Assembly (NCBI RefSeq): GCF_001746415.1
Contig: NZ_MEHJ01000001.1
Coordinates: forward strand, 5,152,501-5,216,500
Direction: 5' to 3'
Source of the DNA: Streptomyces agglomeratus
GTDB taxonomy: Bacteria > Actinomycetota > Actinomycetes > Streptomycetales > Streptomycetaceae
DNA: 64,000 nucleotides
Below are positions 18,011 through 27,475 of the stretch, one piece after another. The first letter of the stretch is position 1. Each line of letters begins with the position of its first letter. The notes under the pieces are model-generated. The model was not told where the DNA came from. It was given only the letters and a program-made list of their open reading frames with translations, and made no database searches. A program made the position numbers and the translations under genes.

Positions 18011-18979
18011 ATGGGCACACCTCACGTGGAGATGTACGCCGGGGCCCGTGCGGCGCTGGTACGGGAGCTGGCGGCGGCCGGAGCCCTCGGCGACCCCGCC
18101 TGGCGCGCGGCCTTCACGGAGGTCCCGCGGCACCTGTTCGTGCCGTACTACTTCGCGGCCGGCCCGCGGGGCTACCAGCGGCTGTGGGGCGAGGACCCCG
18201 ATCCGCAGCGGCGTGAGCGGTGGCTGCGGGGGGTCTACTCGGACACGCCACTGGCGACCCGCATGAGCGGGGGCGAGCTGGTCTCCTCCAGCAGCCAGCC
18301 GTCGCTGATGGCCGGGATGCTGGAGGAGCTGGACGTACGGGACGGGAACGCCGTGCTGGAGATCGGAGCGGGCACCGGCTACAACGCGGCGCTTCTCTGC
18401 CACCGTCTCGGCGACGAGCGGGTGACCACGGTCGACCTCGATCCGGAGATCACCGAGTCGGCGCGCAGGCACCTGGAGGCGGCCGGATACCGCCCGGCGG
18501 TCGTCACCGGCGACGGGGCGCTCGGCTGCCCGGCGCGGGCGCCCTTCGACCGGATCGTCGCGACCTGCGCCCTGCCGTCGGTGCCGCGCGCCTGGCTCGC
18601 GCAGTGCCGGCCGGGGGCGCGGATCCTGGCGCCGCTGGCGACGGGACTGATCGCGCTCGACGTACGGGACACGTCGCACGCGGAGGGGCATTTCCTGCAC
18701 ACTCCGGCGTACTTCGTCCCCCTGCGCGGCGGGACGGCGGAGCCGGCGCCCAGGCAACTGGGCGGGCTGCCGCGCCGGGCGCTGGAGAACGACCTGTTCC
18801 GGTTCCTCCTCGCCCTGACGGCGGGCAGCCTGGACCCGCACGAGGCGCTCACGCTGTGGCACCGGGAGAAACGGCCGCCCAGGGAGCGGTTCGGTGTCAC
18901 GATCTCCGAAGAGGGGGAGTGGGCGTGGCTGGACGATCCGCAGGGGCCGTACGCGTGGCCGCTGCGGGCAGCTGCCTAG
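18011..18979 (+). CDS. Protein-L-isoaspartate O-methyltransferase-like SAM methyltransferase
   Basis: The 322-residue protein from ATG 18011 has the PIMT-type N-terminus (FTEVPRHLFVPYYFAA), the SSSSQPSLMAGMLEEL segment before motif I, and motif I VLEIGAGTGYNAALL for S-adenosylmethionine. Motif II lies around DRIVATCALPSVP. Actinobacterial members of this size often act in natural-product or peptide modification rather than repair, for example on lanthipeptide Asp, but no peptide precursor is nearby. It is longer than classical PIMT (about 210 residues) because of an extra C-terminal domain. Function beyond methyl transfer is unknown. Confidence 0.82.
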   Translation: MGTPHVEMYAGARAALVRELAAAGALGDPAWRAAFTEVPRHLFVPYYFAAGPRGYQRLWGEDPDPQRRERWLRGVYSDTPLATRMSGGELVSSSSQPSLMAGMLEELDVRDGNAVLEIGAGTGYNAALLCHRLGDERVTTVDLDPEITESARRHLEAAGYRPAVVTGDGALGCPARAPFDRIVATCALPSVPRAWLAQCRPGARILAPLATGLIALDVRDTSHAEGHFLHTPAYFVPLRGGTAEPAPRQLGGLPRRALENDLFRFLLALTAGSLDPHEALTLWHREKRPPRERFGVTISEEGEWAWLDDPQGPYAWPLRAAA

Positions 18980-19034
18980 CGGGCTCCTCGCCCGGCGAGG
19001 AGCCGCCCGGCGCGACCGCCCGGAGGAGGCCGGC

Positions 19035-20246
19035 TCAGCCCCGGCGGACCGTGATCGTCGTCCAGGCGCCCACGTGGACGCGGTCGCCGTCCTGGAGCGG
19101 TACCGGGACGTAGGGCTGGATCGGGTCCTCCGCGCCGTTCACGGTCGTGCCGTTCGTCGAGTTCTGGTCGACGACGGCCCACGAGCCGTCGGGCTGCTGG
19201 ACCAGGACCGCGTGCTGGTGCGACACGCCCGGGTCCTCCGGCGGTACGGACAGGTCGATGTCCGGTGCCTCGCCCGTGCTGTGGCGGCGGCGGCCGATGG
19301 TGACCTGGTTGCCGGTGAGCGGGCGCTGCTGCTCGGGCGAGTACGCGGGCAGGTTGAGGCCAGCGGCGTCGGGGCCGCTGCGCTGCATCATCGCCATGAA
19401 GTACTCGCGGTCGGGACCCACGGTCGCGGTCCATCCGGCAGCCGGAGCGGGGGCCTGGTAGTGCTGCTGCGGGGGCTGCTGCTGTTGGGGCTGCCCCTGC
19501 GGCGGCTGTGACTGCTGATGGGGCGGCTGCTGCTGGTGCTGCTGCGGTGGCTGCTGCTGCGACGGCGGGGGGAGCATCCAGTCGTCGTCACCGCCGCGGT
19601 CCCGCCGCGGGGGCGCCGGCGGTGCGGGCGGTGCCTGCTGCTGGAACGACGGCGGCGGACCCGGCTGCTGCTGGAACGGCGGCTGCTGCTGGAAGGCTTG
19701 CGGCGGCGCCTGCCCGCCGGACTGCTCCGGCGCCAGCGGCTCGGCCGGCCGGTTCATCTGCGACGGGCGCGAGGGCTGGTACTCGTACGGATCCCGGGCC
19801 TGCCCCGCCTGCCCGGGAGGGGCAGGCGGTCCTTGCTGCTGCGCCTGGAAGCCGGGCGGCAGGTTGAGGCCGGCGCCGGGGCCGGGGCCACCGGGACCGG
19901 GGCGGGAGTTCTGCGGGGCGACCGGCGTGTAGGAGGTCGCCGTGTTCGTCAGGTAGTTCCAGCGGCACTCCTCGCAGAACGGGGCCATGGCCTCGCGCGG
20001 GGTGCGGCACTGCGGGCAGATCTCCGCCTGGGCGGTGGCGTCCGGGCCGGGCGGCGGGAAACCGTAGCCCGAGCCGGGGGCGGCTCCCGGGCCCTGGGGG
20101 GCACCCGGGCCGGGGCCCTGCGGGTAGCCGTAGCCGGGGGCGGGCGGCGGCGGGGGAGGCGGCGGCACGGCGCCGGCCATGCGATGGCCGCAGACCTCGC
20201 ACCAGTCGTCGGATCCCGACTGGTGTCCGTTCGGGCAGGTCGGCAT
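19035..20246 (-). CDS. FHA-domain protein with zinc ribbon and Pro/Gln-rich linker
   Basis: The 403-residue product has an N-terminal zinc ribbon (CPNGHQ ... CEVCG), a second CPQC ... CEEC ribbon near residue 75, and a long Pro/Gln/Gly-rich linker encoded partly by CTG/CAG runs. The C-terminal FHA domain (about 310-400) shows VTIGRRRHSTGEAPDI, VSHQHAVLV and NSTNGTTVNG. FHA domains bind phosphothreonine peptides. It is the last gene of the kinase cassette and a likely phospho-target or scaffold, comparable in position logic to GarA of mycobacteria but with a very different N-terminus. GGGGAAG precedes the ATG. Confidence 0.85.
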   Translation of the reverse strand: MPTCPNGHQSGSDDWCEVCGHRMAGAVPPPPPPPPAPGYGYPQGPGPGAPQGPGAAPGSGYGFPPPGPDATAQAEICPQCRTPREAMAPFCEECRWNYLTNTATSYTPVAPQNSRPGPGGPGPGAGLNLPPGFQAQQQGPPAPPGQAGQARDPYEYQPSRPSQMNRPAEPLAPEQSGGQAPPQAFQQQPPFQQQPGPPPSFQQQAPPAPPAPPRRDRGGDDDWMLPPPSQQQPPQQHQQQPPHQQSQPPQGQPQQQQPPQQHYQAPAPAAGWTATVGPDREYFMAMMQRSGPDAAGLNLPAYSPEQQRPLTGNQVTIGRRRHSTGEAPDIDLSVPPEDPGVSHQHAVLVQQPDGSWAVVDQNSTNGTTVNGAEDPIQPYVPVPLQDGDRVHVGAWTTITVRRG

Positions 20247-20312
20247 GTCGGCGCTTCCCCCTCTCTCGTCCGGCCCGAAGGCCGCAAATCGGTACTTCTC
20301 GCAGCTTTTTGG

Positions 20313-21686
20313 TTACTTCTTGACGCGAACTGTCTTGGTCGAGCGCGTTTCGAGGGTCATCTCGTCCGCCTCCGCGACCTTCGCCTTGAGTCGCACAGTA
20401 CCCGTCGTCGCGTCGACGACATCCACCACCTTCGAAAGCAGTTTCGCCGTGTCCGCGTTCCCCGAAGCCGCCGCCAGCTGGACCGCGCGCCCCAGTTTCG
20501 CCGTGGCTCCATCGAAATCACCCGACTTGCGGGCATTAAGACCTTGTTGGATGACCTGTGCCAGTTCCGCCTGACCTGTGTAGTGCGCCACCTGCGGGTT
20601 GATGGACGTGGACGCCACCATGTCGTCCGTCCAGACTGCCCGTACGAGCCCCTGGGAGAGCGTCTGCGGCGTACCGCCCGAAGGGTCGGGGAGGACGAGG
20701 GAGACCCGGGCCGCCAGCATCTCCTGGCCGATACCGGCCTCCGGCACCCGTACGCACACGTGGTAGTCGCGGGACTCGTCGCCCCAGGAGCCCGTCGGGT
20801 AGTCCCCGGCGCGCGGTCCCGCCTCGGTACGGCGCCCGGTCAGGTCCTCGACCACCGGCGCCACCTGCTTGACGAACTTGATCTCCACACCGACGGGCGT
20901 CCACAGCCGCAGCGCCACGTCCGCGACCTCCTTGCCCATCGCGTTCTCCATCATCTGCGTGAAGTCCGCCGCCAGGCCACGCGGGTCGGCGACGATGTCG
21001 GCCGTGCCGAGCAGCGCCGAGGCGATGCCGGTGACCTCCTTGACGTCCCAGTCCGTACCGACGCCCCGCGCGTCACAGGTGAAGCGGCCCGCACACGCTT
21101 CGAGCGCGTTCAGGAGGTGTCTGGGGGACTCGTGCTCGTTGCGTCCGTCGGTCAGCAGGATGCCGTGCCGGATCGGGGCGTCCGACTCGGCGAGCAGCTG
21201 GTCGGCCAGCCGCAGCCAGGTGCTGATCGCCGTGCCGCCGCCCGCGTTCAGCTTGGACAGGGCCTCCTTGGCCTGCGCCCTGGTCACCGCGCTCGCCGTC
21301 GCGAGGCGCCCGTTGCCCGGATAGATGTCCTTGGCCTGGTGCGTACCGCCGACCACCGCGAAGTCGACGCCGTCGCGCAAGGTGTCGACGGCGGCCGCCG
21401 TGGCCTCGCGCGCGTTGCGCATCTTCGTCGGCGGGTACTCCATCGAGCCCGAGCAGTCGACCATGATCACGACCGCGGCGTTCGGCACGCCGGGCTGCTG
21501 TCCCGCCGGTATGTGCGCCGGAGAGGCCCCGGCCCCCGTCAGGAGCGCGGCCGCGCCGCTCGTGCCGCCCCCGGTGGAGGTCACGGTGACGATCGCGTTG
21601 ACGTCACGGCCGCCCTCCGGCAGGTACTCGTTCTGGTACACGTCGACGGAGAACTGCGGCACACGGGACTTGGCGAAGTTGGCCAT
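20313..21686 (-). CDS. von Willebrand factor A (VWA) domain protein
   Basis: From ATG 21686 (GAGGAG upstream) the 457-residue product begins ANFAKSRVPQFSVDVYQNEYL. It carries a VWA domain with an intact MIDAS (VDCSGSM, near residue 75) and T/D residues further on (GGGTAIST, LLTDGRNEH). After the VWA come strand-rich segments and a helical repeat region (GLNARKSGDFDGATAKLGRA). VWA proteins with FHA, kinase and PP2C partners act as metal-dependent scaffolds in bacterial signalling. It is cytoplasmic, with no signal peptide. The 66-bp gap to the FHA gene fits one transcript. Confidence 0.85.
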   Translation of the reverse strand: MANFAKSRVPQFSVDVYQNEYLPEGGRDVNAIVTVTSTGGGTSGAAALLTGAGASPAHIPAGQQPGVPNAAVVIMVDCSGSMEYPPTKMRNAREATAAAVDTLRDGVDFAVVGGTHQAKDIYPGNGRLATASAVTRAQAKEALSKLNAGGGTAISTWLRLADQLLAESDAPIRHGILLTDGRNEHESPRHLLNALEACAGRFTCDARGVGTDWDVKEVTGIASALLGTADIVADPRGLAADFTQMMENAMGKEVADVALRLWTPVGVEIKFVKQVAPVVEDLTGRRTEAGPRAGDYPTGSWGDESRDYHVCVRVPEAGIGQEMLAARVSLVLPDPSGGTPQTLSQGLVRAVWTDDMVASTSINPQVAHYTGQAELAQVIQQGLNARKSGDFDGATAKLGRAVQLAAASGNADTAKLLSKVVDVVDATTGTVRLKAKVAEADEMTLETRSTKTVRVKK

Positions 21687-21830
21687 GGTCAATCGGCTCC
21701 TCGGGACGGACGGTCCCGGCTCCACCCCGTCTGGCGACACGCGGTGAAGTCGGTGCAGTCGGTGCAGTCGGTGAAGTCGGTGAGTCAGTGACGGGTGTGA
21801 AGGTGTGAGGGCGTGATCGGGATGCGGGCC

Positions 21831-23150
21831 TTACGCCGTGCCGTAGGCCGATCCTGCCCTTTGCTCCGGCATGGCGAACGGCAGCACGGCCACTGTTACG
21901 TTGTCGTGGCCCCCGCCGTCGAGCGCGTGCCCCACCAGCACCTGGGCGCAGTGCAGCGGCCGGACGGCGGCATCGGCCGGTGCGGCCCGCGCCATCTCGT
22001 GCGCCGCTTCCGCGTAGTTCCACAGGCCGTCGGTGCACACCACCACGACGCCCGGCCGGTCCGGCTTGAACGACGCGGTGTGCGGCTCCAGTTCGTACGC
22101 GTCGGCGCCGAGCCAGCCCGTGATCGCGTGGGCGCGCTCGTCGGCGTACGCCTCCGCCTCGTTCATCAGGCCCGCGGCCACCATCTGGGCCGCCCACGAA
22201 TCGTCCTCGGTGAGGCGGGCCGGCGGCGCGGTGCGGTCGTCGGGCACCCAGTAGACGCGGCTGTCGCCGACCCAGCCGACGACCAGCAGACCGCTCGCCA
22301 CGATCGCGCCGACCAGGGTGCACGCGGGCGCGTTCGTGTGGCGGTTCGGGTCGGGGTCCGCGGGACCGGTCTCGTCGGCCAGCGAGTTGACCGACTCGGC
22401 CGCCGCGACGATCGCCTCGTGCATCGCCTGCTGCGGGTGCGTGCCGCGCGGCAGGGACTCCAGGAGCGCCTCGTTGGCGGCCGTCGCGGCGGCGGCCGAC
22501 GCCTCGTCGGGGCGGGTCGCCGACGACACGCCGTCGCAGACGATCGCGACGACGGCGGGCGAACCGTCGGGCAGGGCCGCCGCCGAGACCGCGAACGCGT
22601 CCTCGTTGCGGTGGTGGCGCAGCCCGCGGTCGCTCACGGCGGCGACCGCGTCCAGCTCCTGCTCCATGTGGTCGCGCTCGCGGGGCTGGGCGTGGCCGCA
22701 GTTCTCGCAGTAACCGTCCGCGTCGATCCGGCCGGTCCGGCACGCGACGCACACCTTGGCGGCCGTGCCCGGCGCGGGCGCCGGCTCCGGGGCGACGCAG
22801 CGGGGGTCGACGGGCTGCGGCTCCGGCTGGGCGCCGGGCGCGGGTGCGGGCGCGGGTACGGGTGCGGGCGGCGGCACCGGCGCCGCGAGCTCGAAGTCGC
22901 CGATGCCGGGCGCCGCCGGAGGCGGATCGTCGTACCGTACGGCCGCGAGCGGCAGTTCGGGGCCGGGCCCGGCGGAGCCGCCGGCGGCCGGTGGCGCCAC
23001 CGTGATGGCCACCGTGGGGTGGTCCTCCGGCGTCCGGGGGACGGCTGCCAGGTCGTACCCGCAGGCCCCGCAGAACAAGTCGCCGGACTCCACCGGCTCC
23101 ACGCAGCCGGGACAGGTCGGCTCAGCAGGCGGCTGGCGCATCTGCGACAT
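21831..23150 (-). CDS. PP2C-family serine/threonine phosphatase with zinc ribbons
   Basis: The 439-residue product has an N-terminal zinc ribbon (CPGC ... CGACG), a Pro/Ala-rich linker and a second ribbon (CVAC ... CENCG). The C-terminal PP2C domain (about 165-430) shows metal-binding motifs SDRGLRHHRNEDAF, IVCDGVSSATR, VGDSRVYW, CTDGLWN and DNVTV. All catalytic Asp residues are present. Its ATG lies three bases after the PknG-like stop, so kinase and phosphatase are co-translated and it is the probable antagonist of that kinase. Confidence 0.9.
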   Translation of the reverse strand: MSQMRQPPAEPTCPGCVEPVESGDLFCGACGYDLAAVPRTPEDHPTVAITVAPPAAGGSAGPGPELPLAAVRYDDPPPAAPGIGDFELAAPVPPPAPVPAPAPAPGAQPEPQPVDPRCVAPEPAPAPGTAAKVCVACRTGRIDADGYCENCGHAQPRERDHMEQELDAVAAVSDRGLRHHRNEDAFAVSAAALPDGSPAVVAIVCDGVSSATRPDEASAAAATAANEALLESLPRGTHPQQAMHEAIVAAAESVNSLADETGPADPDPNRHTNAPACTLVGAIVASGLLVVGWVGDSRVYWVPDDRTAPPARLTEDDSWAAQMVAAGLMNEAEAYADERAHAITGWLGADAYELEPHTASFKPDRPGVVVVCTDGLWNYAEAAHEMARAAPADAAVRPLHCAQVLVGHALDGGGHDNVTVAVLPFAMPEQRAGSAYGTA

Positions 23151-23153
23151 CTT

Positions 23154-26060
23154 TCACACCCAGGTCCGGGGGCGGAAACGGTTGGCCCGTTCCACCAGGT
23201 CGATCCTCTCCTCGCCGCGCTGGGCGAGCCGGGCAAGTACCCGGTACGAGCGCTCCAGACCGAAGCGCAGGCCACGCTCGTCCAGTTGGCTGCCGAGCAG
23301 CGCGGTCCGCACGGGGCGAGCCCCGTGCCCACCGGAGAGTACCCAGTCCAGCGCCATGCCCAGCACCTCGGTGGACAGCTGCTCCCGGCGGACGGCGTCG
23401 AGTCCGAAGCCTTCCAGGGCCTCCACCTGGGCGGCGGCCGCCGTCAGGTCGTCGACGAGGGTCGCGTCCTGGGGTGCGCGCCGGCGAAGGCGCGCCCGTA
23501 CGGCGGCGACGCGGGCGGCCGTGTAGTGGATCGACGCCTCGGGCACGGACTCCAGCGTCCGTACGGCCCCGGGCCGGTCACCGGCGGCGAGCTGCACCCT
23601 GGCCAGCCCGAAGGCGGCGCTCACGTAACTCGGGTCGGTGGCCCAGACGAGGCGGTAGTACTCGGCGGCGTTGTCGAGCTGACCGAGGACTTCGGCGCAC
23701 ACGGCCAGGGCGAGCTTGGGCGCGGCCTCGCCGGGGAACGCGTCGTAGACCGCGTCGAAAGCCAGCGCGGCGTGCTCGTTGTCGCCCGACACGAGGGAGG
23801 CGATCCCGCGGTACCAGACGACCCGCCAGTCGTCGGGGTGCTCAAGCTCCAGGGTGTGCAACGCCTCGGCGGCGGTCGCCCGTTCGTCCATCTCCAGCCG
23901 GGCCCGCAGCTCGCGCAGCCGGCGCTCGACGGAGTCGCCCGGGGCGGACCGGAGCGCGGTGATGAGCTCCGCGGGCGCGGACGCGAGCAGGCCGGCGAGG
24001 AACCCGGCGTTGGGGTCGTCCGGGTCGACGCGCGGCACCGGCAGCGCGAGCGCGGTCGCCCCGGCCTTCAGCGGCGCCAGGTACGGGGACAGCGCGGGTA
24101 CGCCGCCGGGCCCGACCCCGGGAGCGGCCCCCGGAGGCGCGACGGCTCCCGGCACGGTGACCGGAGCCGGGACGGCCGCCTGGGTGGCGGGGTACGCCAC
24201 ACCGTCCCCGGCGCCGCCGCCCTGCGCCACGGCCCCGGCGCCCGTGGTCCCGTACGCGCCGGGCACACCAGGCCCGGGGACGGCCGCCGCGCCCGGACCG
24301 CCGCCCAGGGGCGCGGGGCCCCCGAAGGCCGGGGCGGCTGCCACCACCATGGGGAACGCGCCGCTCGCCGAGCCCTGGGCCGGGACGGCTGCCAGACCCG
24401 CACGCCCGCCGGGAGCGGGTGGCCCGAGCGGAACGGGCCCCGCGCCCGGGCCGCCACTGGGCGCCGGTACGGCAGGGGTGCCCGCCGCCGCGCGCCGCGC
24501 GCGCCGGCCCGCCGGGACGACCCGGCCGCCCAGCTGCGAGACATCTCCCGTCAGCTCCGCGAACAACTGCGTGTCCGGCACCCGCAGTTCCGGTCCGAAC
24601 AGCGTCGAGAGGGCCGGACGCGGCCGCCCCGTCTGGAGCGCCACGACCTCCCGCAGCACGCCCGTCAGCTGCTCCGCCATCTCCGCCGCCGACGCGAACC
24701 GCCGCGCCGGATCGGGGTCGGTCGCCCGGACCAGCAGCCGGTAGAACGACTCGTACCGCTGGAAGACCTCGATGTGGCCGGGGTCGGGCAGGCTGTCCAC
24801 GAAGACGTTCGTATAGCCCTGGAAGTCGAAGGTCAGCACGGCCAGCGTGCGCGCCACCGTGTAGAGGTCGGAGGCGACGGACGGGCCGACCTCCGCGACC
24901 TCGGGCGCCTGGTAGCCCACCGTGCCGTAGATCGCGCTCTCGTCGTCGTCCATCCGCCGGACCGCGCCCATGTCGATGAGCTTGAGCTGGTCCTGCTGCT
25001 GGATGGCGTTGTCGACCTTGAAGTCGCAGTACAGCAGATTGCGGCTGTGCAGGTGGCCCAGTGCCTCCAGTGCCTCGATGCCGTACGCGCACGCCTGCTC
25101 GACGGGCAGCGGATCGCGCTTGCCCGCCGGGTCGCGTCGCTCGTTGGCGATCTCCTTGAGCGACTTGCCGCCGACGTACTCCATGACGATGTAGCCGTCC
25201 AGGGAGCCGGTGCGCTGGTCGAGGTGCTCGACGAAGTTGTAGATGCGGACGATGTTGGAGTGCTCGATCTCGGCGAGGAAGCGCCGCTCCGAGATCGCCG
25301 CCGCCATCGCGTCCTGGTCACCCGTGTCGAGCAGCCCCTTGAGCACCACCCACCGGTCGGACACCGCGCGGTCGACCGCCAGATAGACCCAGCCGAGGCC
25401 GCCGTGCGCCAGGCAGCCCATGACCTCGTACTGGCCGCGCACGATGTCGCCGGCGGCCAGCTTCGGCACGAAGGAGTACGGGTGGCCGCACTTCGTGCAG
25501 AAGCCTTCCGTACGGCCCTTCCTGTCCCCGCGCGAACGCCCCACCGGAGCACCGCAGTCGGAGCGCGAGCAGAACCGCTTGCGTTCCGGGACCTCGGGGT
25601 TCGTCATCACCGCGGACTGCGGGTCCGGGCGCGGCACGTCCGGGACCGACACCAGCCCCGCGCCCAGCCGGTTGCGCCCGGAGGACCCGGACGGCGCGCC
25701 CGAGCTGCGGACCGAGACCGAACGGGACGCGGAGGTGCCCGACAGGGAGCGGGAGAGGCGCCCGGAGACCGAGCGGCGCGACGTCGAGGACCGCGACGAG
25801 CGGGAGGAGGAACGCGCCGAGGCCCGCGAGCCGCTGCGCGCGGACGAGCTGTCGCCGCCCCCGGCGCTCCGGCCGCCGCCCGCCGCCATCCCGGTCGGCG
25901 GCGACGACAGCATCCCCGCACCGAGGTCTCGACCGCGCTCGGACCGGGACGACCCCGTCGCCGATACGACCGGCGCGAGCCCGCACGTGTCGCAGTAGAA
26001 CTCGCCGCCGCCCATGTCCTCGTACGAGCCCTCGCATCCGGGGCGCTGACACTGGCTCAT
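23154..26060 (-). CDS. pknG: PknG-like serine/threonine protein kinase with TPR region
   Basis: The 968-residue product has two zinc knuckles at the N-terminus (CQRPGCEG...CDTCG and CSRSDCG...CTKCG) separated by a Ser/Arg-rich stretch. The kinase domain (about 210-470) has the ATP Lys in WVVLKGLL and the catalytic loop LYCDFKVDNAI; the DFG position reads DMG (KLIDMGAV), as is usual in PknG. A Pro/Gly/Ala-rich linker follows, then a C-terminal helical TPR region (YYRLVWATDPSYVSAAFGLARVQL). PknG of mycobacteria is soluble and phosphorylates the FHA protein GarA to tune glutamate and TCA metabolism. Start ATG overlaps the upstream stop (ATGA). Its linker is longer than in mycobacterial PknG. Confidence 0.92.
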   Translation of the reverse strand: MSQCQRPGCEGSYEDMGGGEFYCDTCGLAPVVSATGSSRSERGRDLGAGMLSSPPTGMAAGGGRSAGGGDSSSARSGSRASARSSSRSSRSSTSRRSVSGRLSRSLSGTSASRSVSVRSSGAPSGSSGRNRLGAGLVSVPDVPRPDPQSAVMTNPEVPERKRFCSRSDCGAPVGRSRGDRKGRTEGFCTKCGHPYSFVPKLAAGDIVRGQYEVMGCLAHGGLGWVYLAVDRAVSDRWVVLKGLLDTGDQDAMAAAISERRFLAEIEHSNIVRIYNFVEHLDQRTGSLDGYIVMEYVGGKSLKEIANERRDPAGKRDPLPVEQACAYGIEALEALGHLHSRNLLYCDFKVDNAIQQQDQLKLIDMGAVRRMDDDESAIYGTVGYQAPEVAEVGPSVASDLYTVARTLAVLTFDFQGYTNVFVDSLPDPGHIEVFQRYESFYRLLVRATDPDPARRFASAAEMAEQLTGVLREVVALQTGRPRPALSTLFGPELRVPDTQLFAELTGDVSQLGGRVVPAGRRARRAAAGTPAVPAPSGGPGAGPVPLGPPAPGGRAGLAAVPAQGSASGAFPMVVAAAPAFGGPAPLGGGPGAAAVPGPGVPGAYGTTGAGAVAQGGGAGDGVAYPATQAAVPAPVTVPGAVAPPGAAPGVGPGGVPALSPYLAPLKAGATALALPVPRVDPDDPNAGFLAGLLASAPAELITALRSAPGDSVERRLRELRARLEMDERATAAEALHTLELEHPDDWRVVWYRGIASLVSGDNEHAALAFDAVYDAFPGEAAPKLALAVCAEVLGQLDNAAEYYRLVWATDPSYVSAAFGLARVQLAAGDRPGAVRTLESVPEASIHYTAARVAAVRARLRRRAPQDATLVDDLTAAAAQVEALEGFGLDAVRREQLSTEVLGMALDWVLSGGHGARPVRTALLGSQLDERGLRFGLERSYRVLARLAQRGEERIDLVERANRFRPRTWV

Positions 26061-27373
26061 GAGGGATTCCCCGTGTGGTCGCTGGGCTCGGTCCGGCGCG
26101 GGACCAGGACTTCGGCGGCCGCCTGCTGGTACCGCAGCACCGCCTGCTCGGCGACCCGCAGGTCGCACGGCGCGCTCCACAGCATGCGGCGGGCCGCGTC
26201 GTACCGCTCGATCAGCAGCGGGTCCTCCGCCATGCCGTGCCGGGCGACCTTCGCCTTGTACGCGTCGAGCCGGCCGCGCAGCTCGGCCCGGACCGCCAGC
26301 GGCGCGGTGACGGCGGTCAACGACTCGCGCGCCCGCAGCAGTTCGTTCTCCGCCTCGCGCTCCAGGGACTCCAGGAGCGGCGAGAGCCGGTGCCACTGGG
26401 CGTGTCTGCGGTAGTCGGCCGCGAGCACCAGCTGCTCCTGGAGCGCGGTGGGCGGGCCGCCGACGGCCGGCACCTCGGACGCGGCGATCTTCGCCAGCAC
26501 CTCACCGCGCGCCGACCTCGCCTCGGTGAGCGTGCGGTCCGCGCGCGAGAGCACGTCACGCAGCCGGACGAGACGCTGTTCTGCGTCCTGGCGTACGGTC
26601 AGCACGGCGTCGATCTCGCGCCGCACCTCCTCCAGCGCGCGGGCCGCACGGTCGTAGCGCTCGGTGTCGGGGCGGCCGCCGCCCGGCGCCGAACTGCCCA
26701 GGCCGGGACGCCAGAAGGCGAGCGGGTCCGTCACCACCTGGGCGCGCAGTGTCGCCAGCTCGCGGGTGATCGACTCCAGGTCGTCGCCCGACGGGTGCTC
26801 GCCGGGGCGTACGCCGACCGAGTGCGCCAGGGACCGGGTGCGCTGGAGCTCGGCCGCGAGGAGGTCGATCCGGGCGGGCAGCGCCGACCACACCGCGTCG
26901 GCCGTGACGATCATGTCGAGGGACCGTGCGTACAGCTCGTTCATCCGGGACACCAGCTCCGCCAGCGTGAGCCGCTCGGAGAGCTTGGCCGGGCCCGTGA
27001 TCGACGGCGTGGTGCCCCCGGCCGGGCCGCCCGCCACGGTCACGCTCTCGCCGCGCAGGATGTCCGTCAGCTCGGTCAGGTCCTGACGGCTGGGGAAGCG
27101 GCGCCGGGACCGCAGTTCACGGGCGGCGCGCAGGGTGGCGGTGTACGTGTCGAAGTACGACCACAGCAGGGTGATCGCCGGTTCGGTGGCGTTCCAGCGG
27201 TCCAGTGTGGTGCCGGTCAGCTCGGCGCCTTCGAGCAGCCTGCGGCCCGCGTGGTCCTGGAGCGCGAGGAGCGAGCTCTCGATCGCCTCGTACTCCGCGT
27301 CGAGCCGCGCCAGCGCGCGGTCCACCTCGTCCCGGTCCATCACCGGCCCGGTGGCACCCGCCGCCACGCTCAT
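26057..27373 (-). CDS. Coiled-coil protein of the PknG cassette
   Basis: The 438-residue product is soluble and largely helical, with heptad-like stretches near residues 10-45, 210-300 and 320-400. No enzymatic motif was recognised. GGAGAGG lies six bases before the ATG, and its TGA overlaps the pknG ATG, so it is stoichiometrically coupled to the kinase. It has no counterpart in the three-gene mycobacterial operon that I know of. A scaffold or adaptor between membrane sensor and kinase is a reasonable guess and no more. Confidence 0.65.
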   Translation of the reverse strand: MSVAAGATGPVMDRDEVDRALARLDAEYEAIESSLLALQDHAGRRLLEGAELTGTTLDRWNATEPAITLLWSYFDTYTATLRAARELRSRRRFPSRQDLTELTDILRGESVTVAGGPAGGTTPSITGPAKLSERLTLAELVSRMNELYARSLDMIVTADAVWSALPARIDLLAAELQRTRSLAHSVGVRPGEHPSGDDLESITRELATLRAQVVTDPLAFWRPGLGSSAPGGGRPDTERYDRAARALEEVRREIDAVLTVRQDAEQRLVRLRDVLSRADRTLTEARSARGEVLAKIAASEVPAVGGPPTALQEQLVLAADYRRHAQWHRLSPLLESLEREAENELLRARESLTAVTAPLAVRAELRGRLDAYKAKVARHGMAEDPLLIERYDAARRMLWSAPCDLRVAEQAVLRYQQAAAEVLVPRRTEPSDHTGNPS

Positions 27374-27475
27374 CGATCACCTCTCCGCTCTTCCGCTGTT
27401 CCCGCTCTTCCGGCTTCCCCGATGTACTGCCTCGTGCCGTTCTGCCCAGGAATCACTGCCCAGGATCCAACCGGC

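Noticed and set aside
19450..19700. CTG trinucleotide tract as a non-coding repeat
   Set aside because: It lies in frame within the FHA gene and encodes its Gln/Pro-rich linker.
21813..26414. 1,533-codon plus-strand open frame opposite PP2C and PknG-like genes
   Set aside because: The minus strand carries clear kinase and phosphatase motifs with good ribosome sites; the plus frame has no recognisable domain.
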